DNA from: JAJDFU01 sp964641965
Lineage (GTDB): Bacteria; Bacteroidota; Bacteroidia; Chitinophagales; Saprospiraceae
Assembly: GCA_964641965.1 (NCBI GenBank)
Contig: CAZXLD010000050.1
Coordinates: forward strand, 1 to 36,137
Length of the DNA stretch: 36,137 bases
Reading direction: 5' to 3'
A program made the translations under genes and the position numbers. Positions 32,991 through 36,137 of the stretch are shown piece after piece (position 1 is the stretch's first letter; each line of letters begins with the position of its first letter). Below the pieces are notes generated by a model. It was not told where the DNA came from. It made no database searches and saw only the letters and a program-made list of their open reading frames with translations.

Positions 32991-34220
32991 ATGCATTGCA
33001 ATCCTATTTGGGAGAAAGCAGGTTATGCTTTCTTCGTTTCAATTATTCTTTTGGCCTTGCCGGGCATTGGCTTGAGCCAGGAATATGCTGCTGCCGAGCG
33101 GGTATACGCCTGTCCGCCAGGTAGTTTTATCGATCCCGACAACAACAGCACTTGTTGGTCCTGCCCGGAAGGGTACTATCGAAGCTTGAGTTACCCGGTC
33201 ACCAGTAGCAAGGCTTGTGAAGGTCCAAACAAGGTATATGCCCAAGCTACTAATGAAACGGTAGAATCCTGTCCGGTAGGATCTACCTATGATCGTGCTT
33301 ATGGAGGGTCCTGTTGGAGTTGCCCGGAAGGCTATATTCGGGCTGAAGGATCCATTACGGATTCTACCGCCTGCATCAAAGGAGAAAAACCGTCCACCCA
33401 GGGTTCGAACCCAAGGGTATCTGATATTTATCGGGCCATTCAATGTCAAAAGCTGGTCGGGGTATTGACCTGGGAGCGGGAAAAGATGGTAGAGGTAGGC
33501 AAGATCGATGAGATGGATGATTTCCTGGATGGGGAATTTCGGGTTGGATATGCCGCCAATGCCTACTCTGCCGAAGCACCCAAAGATATGGGGCTGGCCC
33601 TTGATTTTTTGACCCTGGTTACAGAGAAAGAGGTCTTTTTTGCCTTTAGCAGCGCCAATCCAAAGCAAGAAGTATTAGCAGGCCGATTCACCGTAAAGGG
33701 GGATGCTACAGATTGCCCTGCCGTGCCATTGGCAGGCTACGACTCTTCCATGGGACAAACCTGCTGGGCCTACCAAGCCTATTATTTTGTAGAAAAAGCC
33801 AAGCATTTTTTACAGGATTCTTTACAGAACCGCAAGGTGATCATCACCGGTCATGGGCAAGGCGGGGCTGTAGCTGCTTATTTTGCGTATCAATTGGTCA
33901 GCCAGGGGCTATTGGATAAAAGCCAAACCCACCGGTTGGTGACCTTATCTGCCCCTCGGTATGCTCCCAAATCACTCCGAACCAACTTTCACGGTAAACG
34001 TCTGCTCAATGCCCCTTTGATGACGGCCGATGCCCTGGAAACAGAACGAGACCCGGTAACCCTATCCTGGGCGCAGGGTGTCGATCAACAATTGGAGGTT
34101 TCTGCCTTCGGTACGATACACAGTTACACCCCCGAAGAATTTCCGAGTGACTTCTTTGGGGTGCACCTCTGCTGTACCTATCTGGAGAAATCAGTGCTGA
34201 AGCTGCTCGAAGGGAAATAG
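32991..34220 (+). CDS. Secreted Cys-rich-repeat protein with inactive lipase-3-like domain
   Basis: 409 aa. Signal peptide 1-30 (GLSQ). Two copies of a cysteine-rich repeat follow, C41-C76 and C94-C128, each of the form CPxGS, then S/T-CWSCPEGY-x-R and a final S/T-x-x-A-C; four cysteines per repeat, probably two disulfides. Residues about 155-400 resemble a class-3 (fungal-type) lipase: an FAFSSAN strand, VIITGHGQGGAVAAYFAYQL, LVTLSAPRYAPKS, ERDPVTLSW and VHLCCTYLE. The nucleophile elbow should read GHSxGG, but codon 289 is GGG (Gly), so the serine is missing and hydrolysis is unlikely. The protein may bind lipids or carry out a structural role instead. Confidence 0.85.
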   Translation: MHCNPIWEKAGYAFFVSIILLALPGIGLSQEYAAAERVYACPPGSFIDPDNNSTCWSCPEGYYRSLSYPVTSSKACEGPNKVYAQATNETVESCPVGSTYDRAYGGSCWSCPEGYIRAEGSITDSTACIKGEKPSTQGSNPRVSDIYRAIQCQKLVGVLTWEREKMVEVGKIDEMDDFLDGEFRVGYAANAYSAEAPKDMGLALDFLTLVTEKEVFFAFSSANPKQEVLAGRFTVKGDATDCPAVPLAGYDSSMGQTCWAYQAYYFVEKAKHFLQDSLQNRKVIITGHGQGGAVAAYFAYQLVSQGLLDKSQTHRLVTLSAPRYAPKSLRTNFHGKRLLNAPLMTADALETERDPVTLSWAQGVDQQLEVSAFGTIHSYTPEEFPSDFFGVHLCCTYLEKSVLKLLEGK

Positions 34221-34253
34221 ATCGCAGTGGATTGGCGGCACAAGCAGGGATTC

Positions 34254-34850
34254 CTACAATCTTTTGGCCCAAAACTGCATGGACTTTTCGCTTTCTTCGG
34301 ATCCGTTTACTTCTTTCCAGGCCATTTTCCCGATATAGCCCTCTTTTTTGGTGTATCCTCGGTTGGTCCAAAACTGATCCAGTTGAACATAATGGGGAGG
34401 TCTTAACGGATCCGCATCGGGACGAATAACTGAACAAAGAGTAGAATACCGGAAGCCTAGTTGCCAGGCCCAGCGCTCGCGTTCCTCAAAAAACTGGACC
34501 CCAATGCCCTGCCCCCGGTAGGCCGGTAGCAGCACCGATTCACTGAGGTAGTATAGCTGATCCAGGTTTTCTTCATGATCGAGCCAAGGTTGCTGAATCG
34601 TCACAGGTTCTTCCGCCAGCGGAATACCGGTGGATGCGCCCACGACTTCATCTTCATCAAAGGCGATAACTAAAATGCTTTCATCGGATTGCAGGAAGGT
34701 TTGGAGGTATTGTTCCTCATAGGCCATGTGACCGTCATACAGATAAGGATATTCTTTAAATACCTCGATACGCAACTGCGCCAAGTCAGGCAGATAGGGT
34801 TCGGCATCGGCGCCAAAATAAGCTTGAACGGTGTATTGCTGGGGTTCCAT
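34254..34850 (-). CDS. GNAT-family N-acetyltransferase
   Basis: 198 aa from ATG 34850 (a TTG lies one codon upstream). The GNAT acetyl-CoA site is visible as SVLLPAYRGQGIGVQFFEERE (R/Q-x-x-G-x-G with the R-G-Q-G-I-G core), preceded by VVGASTGIPL. The C-terminus ends KMAWKEVNGSEESEKSM. Transfers acetyl to an unknown amine. Convergent with the Cys-rich gene, with 33 bases between the stops. Confidence 0.88.
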   Translation of the reverse strand: MEPQQYTVQAYFGADAEPYLPDLAQLRIEVFKEYPYLYDGHMAYEEQYLQTFLQSDESILVIAFDEDEVVGASTGIPLAEEPVTIQQPWLDHEENLDQLYYLSESVLLPAYRGQGIGVQFFEERERWAWQLGFRYSTLCSVIRPDADPLRPPHYVQLDQFWTNRGYTKKEGYIGKMAWKEVNGSEESEKSMQFWAKRL

Positions 34851-35020
34851 CAAATTTGGGCATTAGGTCAGAACGGTTATTCGCTTACGTAGCGGATGGA
34901 TTGCTTTTGATCCTATCGATGAAATTACGATTTATAATCAGGAGCCCCACTCCTTTAACGAGATAAATAAGTTCTGGTCCCAGAAGATGCACTCATTTGC
35001 GCGTGCATATGGCCTACATT

Positions 35021-35044
35021 AAAAAAGCAGGCCATTGGGCCTGC
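35021..35044 (-). terminator. Rho-independent terminator of the 118-aa gene
   Basis: GCAGGCC (35027-35033) pairs perfectly with GGCCTGC (35038-35044) around a 4-nt loop. On the minus strand the stem is followed by TTTTTT (35021-35026). It lies 37 bases after the stop at 35081, a textbook layout. Confidence 0.9.
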
Positions 35045-35080
35045 AGCGGATGGAAAAAATAGGCTTGTCGTTGGTTTACC

Positions 35081-35437
35081 TTACAAGGAGTAAACCACGG
35101 CATTGATATTGTATTGTTCGACCAGCTTTTTGGTAAAGGTCTTATGCCCTTTTGGGGCCAGCAAAAACAGCTTTCCATTTTTTAGGGATGCCACCAGGCT
35201 GAGGAGCTTCCAGCGGGTGACTAATTTCTGAGGCTTATCGGATTTGAGGGCAATATCCGTGTAGTGTTTCGCACCGCCTTGGGTGATGAAAGATAGATCG
35301 GCTTGCACTTCCTCGTTGGTGGTGTTGTTGGTATACACCTTCGGATCCTCATAATCGTCGTGCTTGGCTTTGATAGAGGCAACTGATTTTTTGGAAGCCC
35401 ACTGAATGGCTTTTTCGATATAGCTGTCTTTGGACAT
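35081..35437 (-). CDS. Small conserved-looking cytoplasmic protein, unknown
   Basis: 118 aa, no signal peptide, basic. An N-terminal helical part (residues 1-40) is followed by QADLSFITQGGAKHYTDIALKSD, a helix TRWKLLSLVASLKNGKLFLLAP and a final strand INAVVYSL. The order D, x-n, D-I-A-L-K followed by a helix and a strand ending in a short hydrophobic segment would fit a PD-(D/E)xK-like nuclease fold, with D at about 47 and the D/K of DIALK as candidate residues; I cannot confirm this. It has its own terminator and start ATG 35437, so it is a single-gene transcript. Confidence 0.75.
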   Translation of the reverse strand: MSKDSYIEKAIQWASKKSVASIKAKHDDYEDPKVYTNNTTNEEVQADLSFITQGGAKHYTDIALKSDKPQKLVTRWKLLSLVASLKNGKLFLLAPKGHKTFTKKLVEQYNINAVVYSL

Positions 35438-35556
35438 AAACAGGAATTAAAATGAAAAGAAAGATCTAATTATTATACAGTTTTTTGAAAAGAAAAGTTC
35501 GATGGCAAGGGCTTGCTCTCTGGGATTAAGATGGTAAAATTCCTTTATAGAGGGAG

Positions 35557-35860
35557 CTAAGGTATCTCGGAAAAGAGAAGATTTTCGTTTAAAAGCACCA
35601 AGTCGTCAACAGACGTAATACACTTCATATTGAGCGACTCGTAAATGTACTTGTATGCGAAGCCCCTTGCCTTCCTTGCCGCAGCCCTCGCATATCCGAT
35701 TACACTTCAAGATGGCGGAATCCCCCTCGATGGATTCGATTCCCCAGGAATAATCGGTAATTTTTGAATTTAGAATGGTGGAATCCTTTTCATTTAAAAA
35801 GGTAACCCCGTCCAGTGATTTTAGGACCAGGAAATTCGTTTTTAAGTAGTCATTTCTGGT
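35557..35860 (-). pseudogene. Degraded coding region, unknown product
   Basis: On the minus strand one frame is open from 35860 to 35606 directly after, and in the same frame as, the stop of the gene ending at 35861. It begins TRNDYLKTNFLVLKSLDGV and has no ATG. From 35706 a second frame is open to a stop at 35557 (SVIGYARAAARKARGFAYKY ... DDLVLLNENLLF). Both read as ordinary protein and together look like one gene with a frameshift near 35700. Whether it was ever joined to the gene upstream is unclear. Function unknown. Confidence 0.4.
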
Positions 35861-36137
35861 TTACAGTGTCACAAACTGCTTCTTGTATTCTAGCCACATC
35901 AACTTATTATTAATATAAACTTCGATGTAATTGTCCTCTACTCTGCCTGTGGATTGAAGATAAAGGACATAGTACTCGGGGAAATGGGCAACAACATCAA
36001 ATTTGTCTCCAGTGAAATAAGGCTCCGTTTCTGCTGTGGCTATTATTTTTCCAATTATTTTGGATTTAGAATTTAACACTACTAGAAGCCATCTCAAAAA
36101 TGCCTTAACAGGATAATTATGCAGGCCAGCCTCAGAA
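35861..36137 (-). CDS. Partial gene at the right edge, unknown
   Basis: The frame is open from the right edge of the window to a TAA at 35861, giving at least 91 residues; the start lies outside. Residues include LLVVLNSKSKIIGKIIATAE, KFDVVAHFPEYYVLYLQS and YIEVYINNKLMWLEYKK. It is rich in aromatic and beta-prone residues with no signal visible. A TTG at 36097 is not needed as a start because the frame continues upstream. No family recognised. The coding-like DNA continuing in frame after its stop may mean it is itself truncated. Confidence 0.5.
   Translation of the reverse strand, partial: SEAGLHNYPVKAFLRWLLVVLNSKSKIIGKIIATAETEPYFTGDKFDVVAHFPEYYVLYLQSTGRVEDNYIEVYINNKLMWLEYKKQFVTL

Noticed and set aside
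1..36137. CRISPR arrays, insertion sequences, integrases, phage genes or toxin-antitoxin pairs.
   Set aside because: I looked for regularly spaced repeats, transposase motifs and typical pairs and found none that I could support.

Overview
The window looks like chromosomal DNA of a Bacteroidota bacterium, most likely from the Saprospiria (Lewinella-like) part of the phylum. The reasons are: a one-protein hybrid two-component regulator ending in an AraC domain (HTCC type), many lipoboxes and secreted or outer-membrane proteins, starts without Shine-Dalgarno sequences, and acyl-CoA dehydrogenase and TrmH proteins of the Bacteroidota kind. This assignment is inference; there is no rRNA or other phylogenetic marker in the window apart from fmt.

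Layout. Positions 1-14.4 kb are almost entirely minus-strand envelope genes. In transcription order (right to left) they are: a two-domain VOC lipoprotein, a 70-aa lipoprotein, a YtcJ-type amidohydrolase lipoprotein, a DUF481 outer-membrane protein, a small barrel-like protein, a periplasmic helical protein, a TPR protein, an OmpA/glycine-zipper lipoprotein, a Phenol_MetA_deg-type barrel, a scar joining a truncated sodium-symporter-like gene to the tail of a DUF3604 gene, a DUF4136 protein, an unknown secreted protein, and two sulfatases with different formylglycine motifs. A hairpin with T-rich flanks closes the block at 38-67.

At 14.66 kb transcription diverges. On the plus strand lies a LolD/MacB-like ABC ATPase and FtsX-like permease whose periplasmic loop carries a histidine-rich tract (suggesting zinc or another transition metal). 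It meets, stop codon on stop codon, a minus-strand TRAP DctQM pair with no visible binding protein. The plus strand then carries a very large MscK-like channel, the HTCC regulator, a small lipoprotein, fmt, a 600-aa acyl-CoA dehydrogenase and a TrmH-family methyltransferase.

From 29.9 kb onward the DNA is more broken. An S41 protease is split from its signal peptide by a frameshift directly behind an intact OsmC gene. A small plus-strand gene ends suspiciously in an A7 run. A secreted two-repeat cysteine-rich protein carries a lipase-3-like domain in which the catalytic serine is glycine. A GNAT acetyltransferase, a small unknown gene with a clear terminator, and a decayed gene at the right edge follow.

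The most interesting items are the pseudo-lipase with cysteine-rich repeats, the symporter/DUF3604 deletion scar inside the sulfatase neighbourhood, and the histidine-rich ABC exporter-like pair. No CRISPR array, tRNA, rRNA, insertion sequence or phage gene was recognised.
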